A DNA stretch of 64,000 nucleotides from Chitinophaga eiseniae (GCF_900167135.1 NZ_FUWZ01000002.1:496001-560000), one strand, 5' to 3'; shown: positions 51,272-61,393, counted from the stretch's first letter. Made by a program: numbers and translations. Notes: generated by a model not told the origin, from the letters alone.

Positions 51272-54229
51272 ATGAAAAATTTCCTGTTACTACAGCTTTT
51301 CTGTTGGCTGTTGATAGCCTCTATGGGCATTGCCATGGATAAAAAAACCGTTGATATCACCCGCTTTGGCGCGGTGGGCGACGGCAAAACACTGAATACA
51401 ACCGCTATTCAGCAAGCTATTGACGCCTGCTCCGCCAACGGCGGAGGGAAAGTACGCGTACCCGCAGGCACATGGCTTACCGGCACACTGCTGCTAAAAA
51501 ACAACGTACTGCTTCTGGTGGAAGAAAACGCCACCCTGCTCGGTAGCCCGGATATCAAAGATTATCAGATCGTAGACGGCTTTAAAGACGGTCTCGGTCA
51601 ACAAATGGGCTATGCCCTGATCGGCGCCGTGGACGTAAACAATACCGGCATCACCGGCAAAGGTACCATCGATGGCCAGGGTAAACTGGTAAGAGCTTCC
51701 GGCGGCCACGAAAGACGGCCCTTCTTGGTACGCTTTGTCCGTTGCAGGCAGGTACAGGTATCTGACATACACCTGCAAAGTCCCACCGCCTGGACCATGC
51801 ATTTTTTCCATTGCACAAACATCTTAACGGAAAAAGTCACCATCAGAAGCCGCGGACTGGGTAATAACGACGGTATCGATATCGACTGCTGCGAAAAAGT
51901 GGTGATCCGACACTGTGATATCGACAGCGGCGACGACGCTATCTGCTTTAAAACCACCAGTCCCTATCCCTGCCGCGATGTGACCGTCAGCAATATTAAA
52001 ATCAACACAGGTGAAGGCGCCATTAAATTCGGGACGGAATCGGCTGGCAACTTTGAAAATATAAACGTCAGCCATATCGATGTGGCATTCGCCCGCGAAG
52101 GTGGTATCAAGCTTTTTTCTGTAGATGGCGCACACCTTCGTAACATCAACATCAGCGATGTAAAAATGGACAGGGTGAACATGCCCATCATTATCCGCCT
52201 CGGCTCCAGACTGAAGACTTTCCGCGAAGGCGACGCCCGACAGGAAGTCGGCAGCATCGGCAACATCAGCATCAAAAACGTAACCGTTAAACACGGCACC
52301 TGGACCGGCATGCTCATCAGCGGTATCCCCGGCCACTATATCGACGGCATCACGCTCGACAACATCCACATCAACATCCCCGGTGAAGGGACTGCTGCAG
52401 ATGCGCAGGTAAACCTGGAAGAGCGGGAGCGCGACTATCCCGAAATAAAAATGTTTGGCAAACAGATACCAGCCTACGCCCTGTATGTCCGCCACGCTAA
52501 AAATATCCGATTCCATCGTATCACCTATACCAGCGATCTGCCCGAAGCGCGGCCGGCGGTAATTGCCCGTGACATCGACCAGGTACAGCTCACCAGCTGG
52601 TCCCTTCCTGGCAACACCGGTAAAGAGCCGCTGGTGCGCATCGCAGACTCCAAAATGGTGGAAATGAAAGCCATCAGACATCCCGCATCCGGACCGTTCC
52701 TGAAACTGGAAGGCTCCGCCCGGAATATTACAGTCGATGGCGCCGTAGCCGCCGCACCACCCATCGCTCCACTATGGAAAGAATTTGTGGCCGCCCGGAA
52801 AAATAATACCGTCCCCACATTACCCGACTTCTCCTATGCCGGTTATCATTTTTCAGAACAACCGTTACCCGAACTGACCGGTAAGAAAAAGTTTGATGTG
52901 ACACAATTTGGCGCCGTTCCTAACGACGACCGGTACGACGACGAAGCCATCCAACGTACAGTAGATGCAGCAGCAGCCAATCCCGGCGGAGGCATCGTCT
53001 TTTTCCCAAAAGGGAAATACCTGCTGGCTCCCGATGAAGACAACAAAAAACAGATCCTTATCACCGGCAGTAACATTATCCTGCAAGGCAGCGGCAGTCA
53101 GGAAGGCGGCACAGAAATCTACCAGGATAAAAAGAGAATCAACAGCCGGCAATTTCTTTTCCGCCCGGCGCAAAATCAGCAACAAAAACTGACCACCATT
53201 ACTGCCAATGCATCCCGTGAAACATTCTCCGTAGAAGTGGCCGACGCATCCCAACTCCAGCCCGGACAGGACGTCATCATCAGGCACCGCAGCGAAGCCT
53301 ATACGAAATGGTACTTCGCCCCGCTACCGTTGAAACCCCAGTGGACACGCCTTTTCGGCGATAACGGCGGCATGCAGGTACAGGAAATACACACCATCGA
53401 AAAAATAAATGGACATACCGTCACCTTTAAAAATCCTCTGCACCTGGACATCCATCTCGTAGATAATAAACCATTTGAACTGGTCACCTATAACAGCCTC
53501 GAAGAATGCGGCATCACCGGTATACGCTTTTCCAGCAACTGGAAAAATTATCCGGAAGACTTCGTGCATCACAAAAATGAAGTCCACGACTACGCCTGGG
53601 AGGCTGTAGGAATGGAATATGTAAAAAACAGCTGGATACGCGACTGCGTGTTTTCAGACTGGAACGAAGGTATCAACATCCGCGCCGGCTATCAGGTTAC
53701 TGTACAGAATGTGACCTTCCTCGGAAAAAAAGGTCATGCTTCCGTACATGCCCGTACCGGCTACGGCGTGCTGATCAAACAATGTTATTTCAACGGCGCC
53801 CAGCATCACGGCCCCGGCACCGGCTACAGCGCCGCAGGGACCGTCATCACGCAATGCGCGCTCGGCACCGACCAGAATTTTGATAGCCACTCCGGACAAC
53901 CTTATGCCACTTTGTTTGATGATATCCGCGGCGGCGTATACTACAACCTGGGCGGACCGGAACCCGGTCATCCGCATCATGGCAAACAACTCGTGCTGTG
54001 GAACTTCTGTCATAGCTCCGCTAAAGACCAACATTACAATTTCTGGGATATGGAACGCCGCAGGAACTATACCATCGCAACACCGATACTGGCAGGCTTT
54101 CAGGCTGATTCAAAAGTAACCGTCGAACATGCAGGCATTAATGAGCTGCCCGGACAATCCGTCGCACCCGCATCCCTTTTTGAAGCACAACTGGCATTAA
54201 GGCTTTATGGCAAGGACATTACCAACTAA
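51272..54229 (+). CDS. GH28-type polygalacturonase fused to a second beta-helix domain
   Basis: The 985-residue protein has a signal peptide of about 22 residues. The N-terminal half (about 25-490) is a GH28 beta-helix: FGAVGDGKTLNTTAIQQAID, then N198-N-D200, D221-D222, G247-E248-G249 and R275-EGGI-K280. These fit the GH28 NxD, DD, GHG and RxK positions except that the usual His is replaced by Glu248. A second helix domain starts near 540 with FDVTQFGAVPNDDRYDDEAI (pectate_lyase_3-like) and continues into a DUF4955-like C-terminal part. It probably acts on a pectic glycan, with two separate active or binding clefts. The start is chosen at 51272, where the signal peptide begins. Confidence 0.88.
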   Translation: MKNFLLLQLFCWLLIASMGIAMDKKTVDITRFGAVGDGKTLNTTAIQQAIDACSANGGGKVRVPAGTWLTGTLLLKNNVLLLVEENATLLGSPDIKDYQIVDGFKDGLGQQMGYALIGAVDVNNTGITGKGTIDGQGKLVRASGGHERRPFLVRFVRCRQVQVSDIHLQSPTAWTMHFFHCTNILTEKVTIRSRGLGNNDGIDIDCCEKVVIRHCDIDSGDDAICFKTTSPYPCRDVTVSNIKINTGEGAIKFGTESAGNFENINVSHIDVAFAREGGIKLFSVDGAHLRNINISDVKMDRVNMPIIIRLGSRLKTFREGDARQEVGSIGNISIKNVTVKHGTWTGMLISGIPGHYIDGITLDNIHINIPGEGTAADAQVNLEERERDYPEIKMFGKQIPAYALYVRHAKNIRFHRITYTSDLPEARPAVIARDIDQVQLTSWSLPGNTGKEPLVRIADSKMVEMKAIRHPASGPFLKLEGSARNITVDGAVAAAPPIAPLWKEFVAARKNNTVPTLPDFSYAGYHFSEQPLPELTGKKKFDVTQFGAVPNDDRYDDEAIQRTVDAAAANPGGGIVFFPKGKYLLAPDEDNKKQILITGSNIILQGSGSQEGGTEIYQDKKRINSRQFLFRPAQNQQQKLTTITANASRETFSVEVADASQLQPGQDVIIRHRSEAYTKWYFAPLPLKPQWTRLFGDNGGMQVQEIHTIEKINGHTVTFKNPLHLDIHLVDNKPFELVTYNSLEECGITGIRFSSNWKNYPEDFVHHKNEVHDYAWEAVGMEYVKNSWIRDCVFSDWNEGINIRAGYQVTVQNVTFLGKKGHASVHARTGYGVLIKQCYFNGAQHHGPGTGYSAAGTVITQCALGTDQNFDSHSGQPYATLFDDIRGGVYYNLGGPEPGHPHHGKQLVLWNFCHSSAKDQHYNFWDMERRRNYTIATPILAGFQADSKVTVEHAGINELPGQSVAPASLFEAQLALRLYGKDITN

Positions 54230-54264
54230 CCTATAATCCATTTTATCAACAAAAACTAAGCGTT

Positions 54265-57200
54265 ATGAAATTTCTGATCCCAGGATGGCAGGGCTACCCC
54301 CTGCGCCTGTTTTCTCTCATGATGTGCTGGTTATTGTCTGTTTGCGTATATACCTCCCCGTTATATGCACAGAACAAAACCATCACTATCAAAGGCCGCG
54401 TAACTTCCCAAACAGGAGAGCCTCTGCCCGGCGCCAACGTCGTGGTAAAAGGTACCACCCGCGGCGTTACCACCAACGTAGACGGCACTTTTAAATTAGA
54501 CGTGCCTGCAAACGTTTCCATAAAAATCACCTATACCGGCTTCATCTCCCGGGAACTGAAAGTGGAAAACACAGACATGAACAACGTCAGCATCTCCCTG
54601 GCAACAGACAAAGGAGAACTGAATGAAGTGGTAGTGGTAGGTTATGGTACGCAGAAACGCGCTGATGTCACCGGCTCCATCACCTCCATCAACGCACAGG
54701 CACTCCGCGATATCCCCGCCGCCAACCTCACCTCCATCCTCAAAGGACAAGGCGCCGGTATCGATATCCAAAAAAGTGGCGGCAACAGCAAACCCGGGGC
54801 AAAACCCACCATCCTCATCCGTGGCACCCGCTCCCTCAAAGCAGGCAACTCACCGCTGTTTGTGGTAGACGGCATCCCGTTCAACGGTGATATCAACGAC
54901 CTGAACCCGGATGATATCACCTCGGTAGATGTGCTGAAAGACGCTTCCTCCACCGCTATCTATGGCTCCCGCGGCGCCAACGGCGTTATCCTCGTCACCA
55001 CAAAACGCGGAAAAAGCGGTAAAGCTGTCGTCACTTACAGCGGTTACGCCGGTTTCGTAAAACCCTCCGGCAAATACGACCTTATGAACGCCCGGCAATA
55101 CGCCGACCTGAAGAAATGGGCCTACTGGAACGGTACCCAGGACCAGCCGCTCAAATACAGCGGCCCCGATGATCCGCAAATCCTCATCGACGGCTTCGAC
55201 GCAGAAGAAAGACGACAACTCGCCAAAGGCAACAGCACCGACTGGCAAGACCTGATCTATAAAACAGGTATCATGACCAACCACCAGGTCGGCATCTCCG
55301 GCGGCAACGAAAAAACACAATTCGCCGCCTCCGCGGGCTATTACAAGGAAACAGGCGTTTATCCCGGCCAGGCCTTCGAACGCTTTACCGTGAAAGTAAG
55401 CGTAGACCATCAGATCAATAATACCTTCAAAATAGGCGTCAGCTCGCTCAATAACTTCTCTACCACCACCGGCGAAGGCGTAAACCCCATGGGACAAGCC
55501 CTGAGGGCCAGCCCCATGGCGCCCGCATACGACAGCAACGGCGTCGTGATCAATGACTTCCTCGCCGGCAGCCAGAAACAGATATGGAACCCGCTCGCCG
55601 ATTTCCTCCCCGGCGCCACCGTAGAGAAAAGAAAACGGAACGGTACCTTCACCACCGCCTACCTGGACGTGAACATCCTCCCCGGACTCAAATACCGGTT
55701 CAACGGCGGTGCGGAAATAAAAAGCGATAACTACGGCAATTTCTACAGCAGCAAAACCACCGATAACCTCGGCAGCCTCAACACCAGCGCAAACAGGTAC
55801 GGTTCCGACGTAAACTACACGCTGGAAAACCTGCTGACCTACGATAAACACTTCGGTAAACACCACGTCAACTTCACCGGACTATATAGCCTGCAGGAAT
55901 CCCGCAGCCAGTCCAACAGCTACAATAACAACACCCTGCTGTCCGACGAGCTGCAATACTTCAACGCCACCTACGGACTCAACCTCGCCGGCAGCGGTTC
56001 CGAAAGCAAATGGGACATCGTTTCCTACATGGGACGCCTCAACTACAGCTTTAAAGACCGCTACCTGCTCACCCTCACCGCCCGCAGCGACGGCAGTTCC
56101 CGCCTCGCACCCGGCAACAAGTTCAAAGGGTTTCCCTCCGCCGCAGCAGGCTGGATCGTCAGCAATGAAGATTTTATGCGGGAATCCCGGGTGTTCTCCA
56201 ACCTGAAGCTCCGCGCCAGCTACGGCCGCACCGGCAACACCGCCATCAATCCCTATCAGACGCTCGGCGCACTGAAAGGTATTAATTACAACTACGGCTC
56301 TACCAACGTTACCGGCGTATTTATCAATACCGCACCCAATGCAGGATTGCAATGGGAATACACTACCACCGCCAACTTCGCGGTAGATTTCGGATTGTTT
56401 AACAACCGTATCACCGGTAGCGCGGAAGTGTATTCCGCACAAACCAGCAACCTGCTGCTACCACTCCACCTGCCCGGCACCTCCGGCATCCCCGGCGACG
56501 TGCTGGTCAACGTAGGCAAAACACAAAACAAAGGGGTCGATATTCATCTCTCTACAGTCAATATACAAGGTAAGGGCAACGGTGACTTCACCTGGACGTC
56601 CGACCTCAACTTCTTCATCAACAGGGGCAAAATCACGGAGCTGTACAACGGCATCCAGCAGGACATCTCCAATGGCTGGTTTGTGGGGCAGCCTATCGGC
56701 GCCTTCTACGACTATCAGCGCGTCGGCATCTGGCAGAATAACAAGTCAGACTCGCTCCTCGCACAACGGTACGGACAGAAAATAACCGGCAACTCCTCCG
56801 TAATTGGCACCATCCGCGTGAAAGACGTCAACAACGACAGCACTTTCAGCGACGCCGACAAAACCATTGTTGGCTCCCCGCAAGCCAAATGGGAAGGAGG
56901 CATGACCAACCGCTTCAGCTACAAAGGCTTTGACCTTACCGTGGTGATGTATGCCCGCATCGGTAGCACGCTCAACAGCAAACTGTATGGCGGCGGCTTT
57001 GCCAACACTTTCCAGGGTAACTACAATAACCTGAATGTGCCCTACTGGACACCTTACAACGGAGAAAATCATTTCCCCAAACCCAACCAGTCCAGGACAC
57101 AGACCCAATACAACGCTACCCTGGGTTACTTCAACGGCAGCTACCTGAAAATAAGGACGCTGAGCCTGGGCTACAACGTCCCCGGTTCTTTTGTACAAAA

Positions 57201-57369
57201 GCTGAAAGCCCGGTCCCTGCGGGTATACGTAACTGCTCAGGACCCTTTCATCTTCTTCTCCGATTACCGCAACAAGTACCATGGCGTAGATCCGGAATCT
57301 GCCGGCAATATCAACGCAGATACCCCCGCCACCTGGTCCATGCTCTTCGGTGTAAACCTTACTTTATAA
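54265..57369 (+). CDS. SusC/RagA-family outer-membrane transporter of the PUL
   Basis: The 1034-residue protein has a signal peptide to about residue 36 (SPLYAQ), a carboxypeptidase-like sandwich at about 40-118 (IKGRVTSQTGEPLPGANVVV), a plug at about 125-255 (VGYGTQKRADVTGSITSINA, ILKGQGAGIDIQKSGGNS, SPLFVVDGIPFNGDI, DASSTAIYGSRGANGVILVT) and a C-terminal barrel ending SMLFGVNLTL. It has no STN domain and no sigma/FecR neighbours, so control is probably through the LacI-type operator upstream of the locus. It pairs with the SusD gene 19 bp downstream. Confidence 0.96.
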   Translation: MKFLIPGWQGYPLRLFSLMMCWLLSVCVYTSPLYAQNKTITIKGRVTSQTGEPLPGANVVVKGTTRGVTTNVDGTFKLDVPANVSIKITYTGFISRELKVENTDMNNVSISLATDKGELNEVVVVGYGTQKRADVTGSITSINAQALRDIPAANLTSILKGQGAGIDIQKSGGNSKPGAKPTILIRGTRSLKAGNSPLFVVDGIPFNGDINDLNPDDITSVDVLKDASSTAIYGSRGANGVILVTTKRGKSGKAVVTYSGYAGFVKPSGKYDLMNARQYADLKKWAYWNGTQDQPLKYSGPDDPQILIDGFDAEERRQLAKGNSTDWQDLIYKTGIMTNHQVGISGGNEKTQFAASAGYYKETGVYPGQAFERFTVKVSVDHQINNTFKIGVSSLNNFSTTTGEGVNPMGQALRASPMAPAYDSNGVVINDFLAGSQKQIWNPLADFLPGATVEKRKRNGTFTTAYLDVNILPGLKYRFNGGAEIKSDNYGNFYSSKTTDNLGSLNTSANRYGSDVNYTLENLLTYDKHFGKHHVNFTGLYSLQESRSQSNSYNNNTLLSDELQYFNATYGLNLAGSGSESKWDIVSYMGRLNYSFKDRYLLTLTARSDGSSRLAPGNKFKGFPSAAAGWIVSNEDFMRESRVFSNLKLRASYGRTGNTAINPYQTLGALKGINYNYGSTNVTGVFINTAPNAGLQWEYTTTANFAVDFGLFNNRITGSAEVYSAQTSNLLLPLHLPGTSGIPGDVLVNVGKTQNKGVDIHLSTVNIQGKGNGDFTWTSDLNFFINRGKITELYNGIQQDISNGWFVGQPIGAFYDYQRVGIWQNNKSDSLLAQRYGQKITGNSSVIGTIRVKDVNNDSTFSDADKTIVGSPQAKWEGGMTNRFSYKGFDLTVVMYARIGSTLNSKLYGGGFANTFQGNYNNLNVPYWTPYNGENHFPKPNQSRTQTQYNATLGYFNGSYLKIRTLSLGYNVPGSFVQKLKARSLRVYVTAQDPFIFFSDYRNKYHGVDPESAGNINADTPATWSMLFGVNLTL

Positions 57370-57388
57370 ACCTTCAAAATTGTGTGTG

Positions 57389-59098
57389 ATGAAAAAGATA
57401 TGGTTCGCTGCAGGCATACTCACCGCCGCTTCTCTCCTGGGAGGCTGCAGCAAAATGTTGAATGAAACACCCCGGGCCGTGCTGGTACCGGATTTCTATA
57501 AAACGTCACAGGGCGTAAACGCCGCACTGGACGCCTCATATGCAGGTACCCGCACCGTCTGGGGCTGCGAAGATTATTTCTCCATGACCACACCCGGCAC
57601 AGACGAATTTAAAAGGGGCAATGACGGTAACCAGAACTTCATGACCTACGATCCGGGCCTGCTGCCCAGCGATGGCAAGTTCAAAGCACAATGGAACAAT
57701 ATTTACACGTATATCAACACCTGTAACGCGGTGATCCAGTTCGCTCCCGAGGCCACCGGCATTTCCGAAGATATCCGTAAAAAAGCCATCGCAGAAGCGA
57801 AATTCCTGCGGGCCAACTATTACTTTGTGCTGGTGCAGCTTTGGGGAGATGTGACCCTCTCCACTTCCTTCATCTCCGGGCCTGTTACCTCGGCCGACCG
57901 CCATCCGCTCGCCAAAGTATACGACGCCATCATCACCGATCTGAAAGAAGCTATTCCCAACCTGGCGCCCGGCCCCAAAGGCATAGACCCCGGCCGCGCC
58001 AACGCCGCCGCCGCCAAACATGTGCTGGCCAAAGTTTACCTGACCCGCGCCGGCAGCAAAGCCGCCAAACCTACCGACTACCAGGACGCCGCAGCAACAG
58101 CGATAGACCTGCTCACGAATGCACCGTCACTCGGACTGAACCTGCTCCCTGATTTCGGCAGCGTATTCTCCGAAGGCAACGAAAACAACGCAGAAGTGCT
58201 GTGGACCGTACAACATACCGCCAGCCTGGCTTACAACGGTTCTCCCAACCAGGATAACCGCACGCCGGACAACATGCTGGTACATCTTTTCGTACCACAA
58301 TACGAAAAAATCGACGGCATGGGCCGTAACATCAAAGATGGCCGTCCCTACATCCGTACCGTGCCCACCAAATGGCTGACAGACACTGTTTTTGCGGAAA
58401 GGAAAAACGATACCCGCTTTAACAAGAGCTTCCAGACAGTATGGTTCTGCAACAACGCCAGCAGCATCCCCGTATGGCCTAATCCGCTGCCGCCGGGCGC
58501 TCCGGCCGGCGCCGCTCCCGGTCGGCCGAAAATGAAGCTGGGCGATACCTGCATCTACATGCCGCAGGGAACTTTCTCCAATGCACAGATAGCTGCGGCT
58601 CCTTACACACTGATACCGTCCAGCAAATACTCCATCAAAATGTCACCGGCCCTGTCCAAATATGTTGATACCAAACGTTCTGATATGAACGCGCCCTCCA
58701 TCCGGCCCCTGATCGCTTACCGCCTTGCAGAAACATACCTGGTGGCGGCCGAAGCGCTGATGCAGAGCGGGCGTACCGCCGAAGCAGTACCGTATGTGAA
58801 CGCCGTCAGGGAAAGGGCCGCTTTCCCCACCGGCGATAAAACCCAAATGGATATCACCGCTGCCGACCTTAACATCGACTTCATCCTCGATGAACGCTCC
58901 CGTGAACTGGCCGGCGAAAACGTGCGCTGGCTGGACCTCGTAAGGACCGGCACCTTGCTCACCCGCTTACAGAAACATTGCGACGACAACGCCAGGATCA
59001 ACTTCAAATCGCCCAAACACTGGCTGCGCCCTATTCCGCAGGACCAGATAGACGCCACCACCACCGGCACGCCTTATCCGCAGAACCCCGGCTGGTAA
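57389..59098 (+). CDS. SusD/RagB-family surface lipoprotein of the PUL
   Basis: The 569-residue lipoprotein has lipobox ASLLGGCSKMLNETP. SusD features: DFYKTSQGVNAALDASYAG near the N-terminus, AIAEAKFLRANYYFVLVQLW (about 135-155), RANAAAAKHVLAKVYLTRAG (about 205-225) and the C-terminal box FILDERSRELAGENVRWLDL followed by HWLRPIPQDQIDATTTG. It is longer than average because of loop insertions near 300-420 (PLPPGAPAGAAPGRPKMKLG). It binds the target glycan at the cell surface together with SusC. It is the last gene of the operon, before a strong terminator. Confidence 0.96.
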   Translation: MKKIWFAAGILTAASLLGGCSKMLNETPRAVLVPDFYKTSQGVNAALDASYAGTRTVWGCEDYFSMTTPGTDEFKRGNDGNQNFMTYDPGLLPSDGKFKAQWNNIYTYINTCNAVIQFAPEATGISEDIRKKAIAEAKFLRANYYFVLVQLWGDVTLSTSFISGPVTSADRHPLAKVYDAIITDLKEAIPNLAPGPKGIDPGRANAAAAKHVLAKVYLTRAGSKAAKPTDYQDAAATAIDLLTNAPSLGLNLLPDFGSVFSEGNENNAEVLWTVQHTASLAYNGSPNQDNRTPDNMLVHLFVPQYEKIDGMGRNIKDGRPYIRTVPTKWLTDTVFAERKNDTRFNKSFQTVWFCNNASSIPVWPNPLPPGAPAGAAPGRPKMKLGDTCIYMPQGTFSNAQIAAAPYTLIPSSKYSIKMSPALSKYVDTKRSDMNAPSIRPLIAYRLAETYLVAAEALMQSGRTAEAVPYVNAVRERAAFPTGDKTQMDITAADLNIDFILDERSRELAGENVRWLDLVRTGTLLTRLQKHCDDNARINFKSPKHWLRPIPQDQIDATTTGTPYPQNPGW

Positions 59099-59124
59099 CT
59101 GTCAGCAATCGTTGTATTCACAAA

Positions 59125-59154
59125 AAAGGGTTAGTGCAGTTGCACTAACCCTTT
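59125..59154. terminator. Bidirectional terminator after susD
   Basis: Arms of 14 bp (59125-59138 and 59141-59154) are exact complements, including flanking AAA and TTT, with the tip opening to a short loop. It lies between the convergent SusD and DUF1634 genes and can serve both. Confidence 0.9.
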
Positions 59155-59175
59155 CGTCTATACGAAATTGATTTT

Positions 59176-59577
59176 CTACAATCGTTCCAATCCCCCTACC
59201 ATGCTGAAAGTGATCACACCCAGTACAATGAGGGTAATCACCACATAGAGGTAATCCTTCTCCAGTAAAAAAGCAAAAACGGAAAGGCCTATACGGATAA
59301 TAGGCGTGGCAATCAGCAGTACGATCCCCAGCTGGATCACATTCATGCCCTTGCCTTCCATAATACCCGTGAAGATACCCGGCAGGTTGTCAAGCCCCTG
59401 CCGCACACCGGCAAAAGTACCGTAGTTGGGGGCTTCATGTCCGTGACGGTACAGGTATACCACCCCGCCCAGGAATACGATGATGCTGGAAGTGATAACA
59501 CCCACCCGGAGTTGTTTACCGATCAGCTGCTGTATATCTTTATCAGCCCAGAAATGTTTCGATAATAAGCGCTTCAT
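59176..59577 (-). CDS. DUF1634 membrane protein
   Basis: The 133-residue protein has three predicted transmembrane helices (about residues 25-45, 80-100 and 108-128). LRVGVITSSIIVFLGGVVYL and GIVLLIATPIIRIGLSVFAF match DUF1634, a small family almost always encoded beside TauE/SafE exporters. It probably helps or forms a complex with the exporter, whose gene ends 3 bp upstream. Confidence 0.92.
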   Translation of the reverse strand: MKRLLSKHFWADKDIQQLIGKQLRVGVITSSIIVFLGGVVYLYRHGHEAPNYGTFAGVRQGLDNLPGIFTGIMEGKGMNVIQLGIVLLIATPIIRIGLSVFAFLLEKDYLYVVITLIVLGVITFSMVGGLERL

Positions 59578-59580
59578 GTA

Positions 59581-60417
59581 CTACAGTTTTCCGTTGAGAC
59601 CATTATAAATCATCTGAAGCGCCAGGAAAGTGATTACTACGCCAAAGACTATACGTAACCATTTGGTATTGGCTTTCACCAGCAGGCGCGAGCCCCCGAA
59701 AGCGCCCAGCAACACGCCCAGCACAACCGGCATACAGAGGCCGGGGCTGACATAACCACGTTGCAGGTATACCACGGCGCTGGCAGCGGCGGTAACACCG
59801 ATCATGAAATTGCTGGTCGTAGTGGACACTTTAAACGGAATCCGCATGATGTTGTCCATCGCCAGCACCTTCAGTGCGCCGGAACCGATACCCAGCAAGC
59901 CGGACATCACACCGGCGAAGGTCATCATAAAATAACCGCCTGGTACATGCCGTACTTTGTAAGACACCACTTCCCCTCCGGAAGGATAGGTCCCGTTCAG
60001 CCTCAGGTCACGCGCCAGTTTACTGACATCGTCGTCAGAAATGGCCTCCGACTTTTTGCGAAAAGACATCAGCGCTGAAAAGATCAGCACGCAGCCAAAG
60101 ATAATAGCCACCACATTGGTAGGGATGAAGACCGCTATCAGCGCTCCCACCACGGCCCCCGTGGTAGTGGCGATCTCCAGGAACATGCCCAGCCGGATGT
60201 TGGTGATCCCTTCCTTGACATAAGCAGAAGCAGAACCGGAAGAGGTGGCAATAGACGCGATCAGGGCGGTACCAATCGCATAGCGGATGTCAACGTGGAA
60301 ACCGAGTGTCAGCAGCGGAATGATCACCACACCGCCTCCCAGCCCGGTAAGCGACCCCAATAGCCCCGCCAGAAAGGCCCCGGCGAGCAGGATCAATGTA
60401 AATGATAAAATCGTCAT
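59581..60417 (-). CDS. TauE/SafE-family anion exporter
   Basis: The 278-residue protein has eight predicted transmembrane helices in two repeats. The first repeat carries GSLTGLGGGVVIIPLLTLGF and YAIGTALIASIATSSGSA; the second carries MMTFAGVMSGLLGIGSGALK and FKVSTTTSNFMIGVTAAASA. These glycine-rich half-repeats define TauE/SafE (DUF81) permeases, which move sulfite, sulfonates or related organosulfur anions across the inner membrane. It is the first gene of an operon with DUF1634, preceded by a good promoter. Confidence 0.93.
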   Translation of the reverse strand: MTILSFTLILLAGAFLAGLLGSLTGLGGGVVIIPLLTLGFHVDIRYAIGTALIASIATSSGSASAYVKEGITNIRLGMFLEIATTTGAVVGALIAVFIPTNVVAIIFGCVLIFSALMSFRKKSEAISDDDVSKLARDLRLNGTYPSGGEVVSYKVRHVPGGYFMMTFAGVMSGLLGIGSGALKVLAMDNIMRIPFKVSTTTSNFMIGVTAAASAVVYLQRGYVSPGLCMPVVLGVLLGAFGGSRLLVKANTKWLRIVFGVVITFLALQMIYNGLNGKL

Positions 60418-60481
60418 AAGATGGTTGGTTGGTTTAGATCGACAATTACAGGCAAAAAACAGCCTTCAATGGCCAATGTTG

Positions 60482-60510
60482 CAAAAGTAAGCAGAATATG
60501 ATTCCCACAA
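60482..60510 (-). promoter_or_regulatory. Bacteroidota promoter of the TauE/SafE-DUF1634 operon
   Basis: On the minus strand TTG (60510-60508), an 18-bp spacer and TACTTTTG (60489-60482) match the Bacteroidota -33/-7 consensus. It lies 64 bp before the TauE/SafE start and is the only candidate in the window with both boxes. Confidence 0.65.
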
Positions 60511-60556
60511 TCCGTAATCTATAAGTAACTTGCAGCCGAATACTTAATTTCTCTAT

Positions 60557-61393
60557 ATGATAAAGGTGGGTGCGTATAACCTGTTAAGGGTTAAAAAAGA
60601 AGCCGATTTCGGCGTATATCTGGAAGGTGTGGACCAGGAGATACTGCTGCCATTGCGGTTTGTGCCTAAAGGCACCAAAATAGGCGATGAACTGGAAGTT
60701 TTCCTGTACCATGATTCTGAAAACAGGCTGATCGCCACTACCCAGAAGCCTTATGGCATCGCCGGCGATATCGTGAACCTGAAAGCCGTCAGCACCACCA
60801 AACAGGGCGCTTTCCTGGACTGGGGCCTGATGAAAGACCTCTTCGTGCCACAGTCGCAACAGCTGACCCGCATGGTGCCCGGACAGGAATACCTCGTTAA
60901 AATATATATCGACGAACTGACCGGCCGCCTCGCCGCCACAGAGAAGATAGACCGCTTCCTCAGCAATGAAAACCTGACCGTAAAGGAAATGGACCCGGTC
61001 ACCCTGGTGGTGTACCGCCGTACCGACATCGGCTATGTGGTGATCATTAACAACCAGCACACCGGTATCCTCCACCACAACGAACTGTTCCGCACGGTGG
61101 AAGTCGGCGATAAACTCAAAGGCTTCGTCCGCAGCATCCGGGAAGACAAAATAGACGTAGTGCTGGGCCAGCCAGGCTACAAGCGCGTGGAAGACGAAGG
61201 AGAGAAAATACTCCGCCTGCTGCAGGAAAACAACGGCTACCTGCCGTATCACGATAAATCCACCCCGGAAGAAATACAGGAGTTCTTCGGTATGAGCAAA
61301 AAAACGTTCAAAATGACGATCGGCAACCTGTATAAACAACGGAAGATCATCTTCACACAAACAGGTATTAAAGAGGCGGACGCTACGGAGTAA
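60557..61393 (+). CDS. CvfB-like S1 RNA-binding protein
   Basis: The 278-residue protein has the CvfB/YitL plan: N-terminal S1-like domains (YNLLRVKKEADFGVYLEGVD and KQGAFLDWGLMKDLFVPQSQ), a third S1-like part (VVYRRTDIGYVVIINNQHTG, then GFVRSIREDKIDVVLG) and a C-terminal winged helix (PEEIQEFFGMSKKTFKMTIG). CvfB binds RNA and affects gene expression and virulence factors in Firmicutes; in Bacteroidota its role is unstudied. The end overlaps the end of the converging kinase gene by 11 bp. Confidence 0.92.
   Translation: MIKVGAYNLLRVKKEADFGVYLEGVDQEILLPLRFVPKGTKIGDELEVFLYHDSENRLIATTQKPYGIAGDIVNLKAVSTTKQGAFLDWGLMKDLFVPQSQQLTRMVPGQEYLVKIYIDELTGRLAATEKIDRFLSNENLTVKEMDPVTLVVYRRTDIGYVVIINNQHTGILHHNELFRTVEVGDKLKGFVRSIREDKIDVVLGQPGYKRVEDEGEKILRLLQENNGYLPYHDKSTPEEIQEFFGMSKKTFKMTIGNLYKQRKIIFTQTGIKEADATE

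Noticed and set aside
54850..55866. 338-codon open frame antisense to the PUL susC
   Set aside because: The same reasons apply: it mirrors the plug and barrel sequence, has no own promoter and no recognisable domain.
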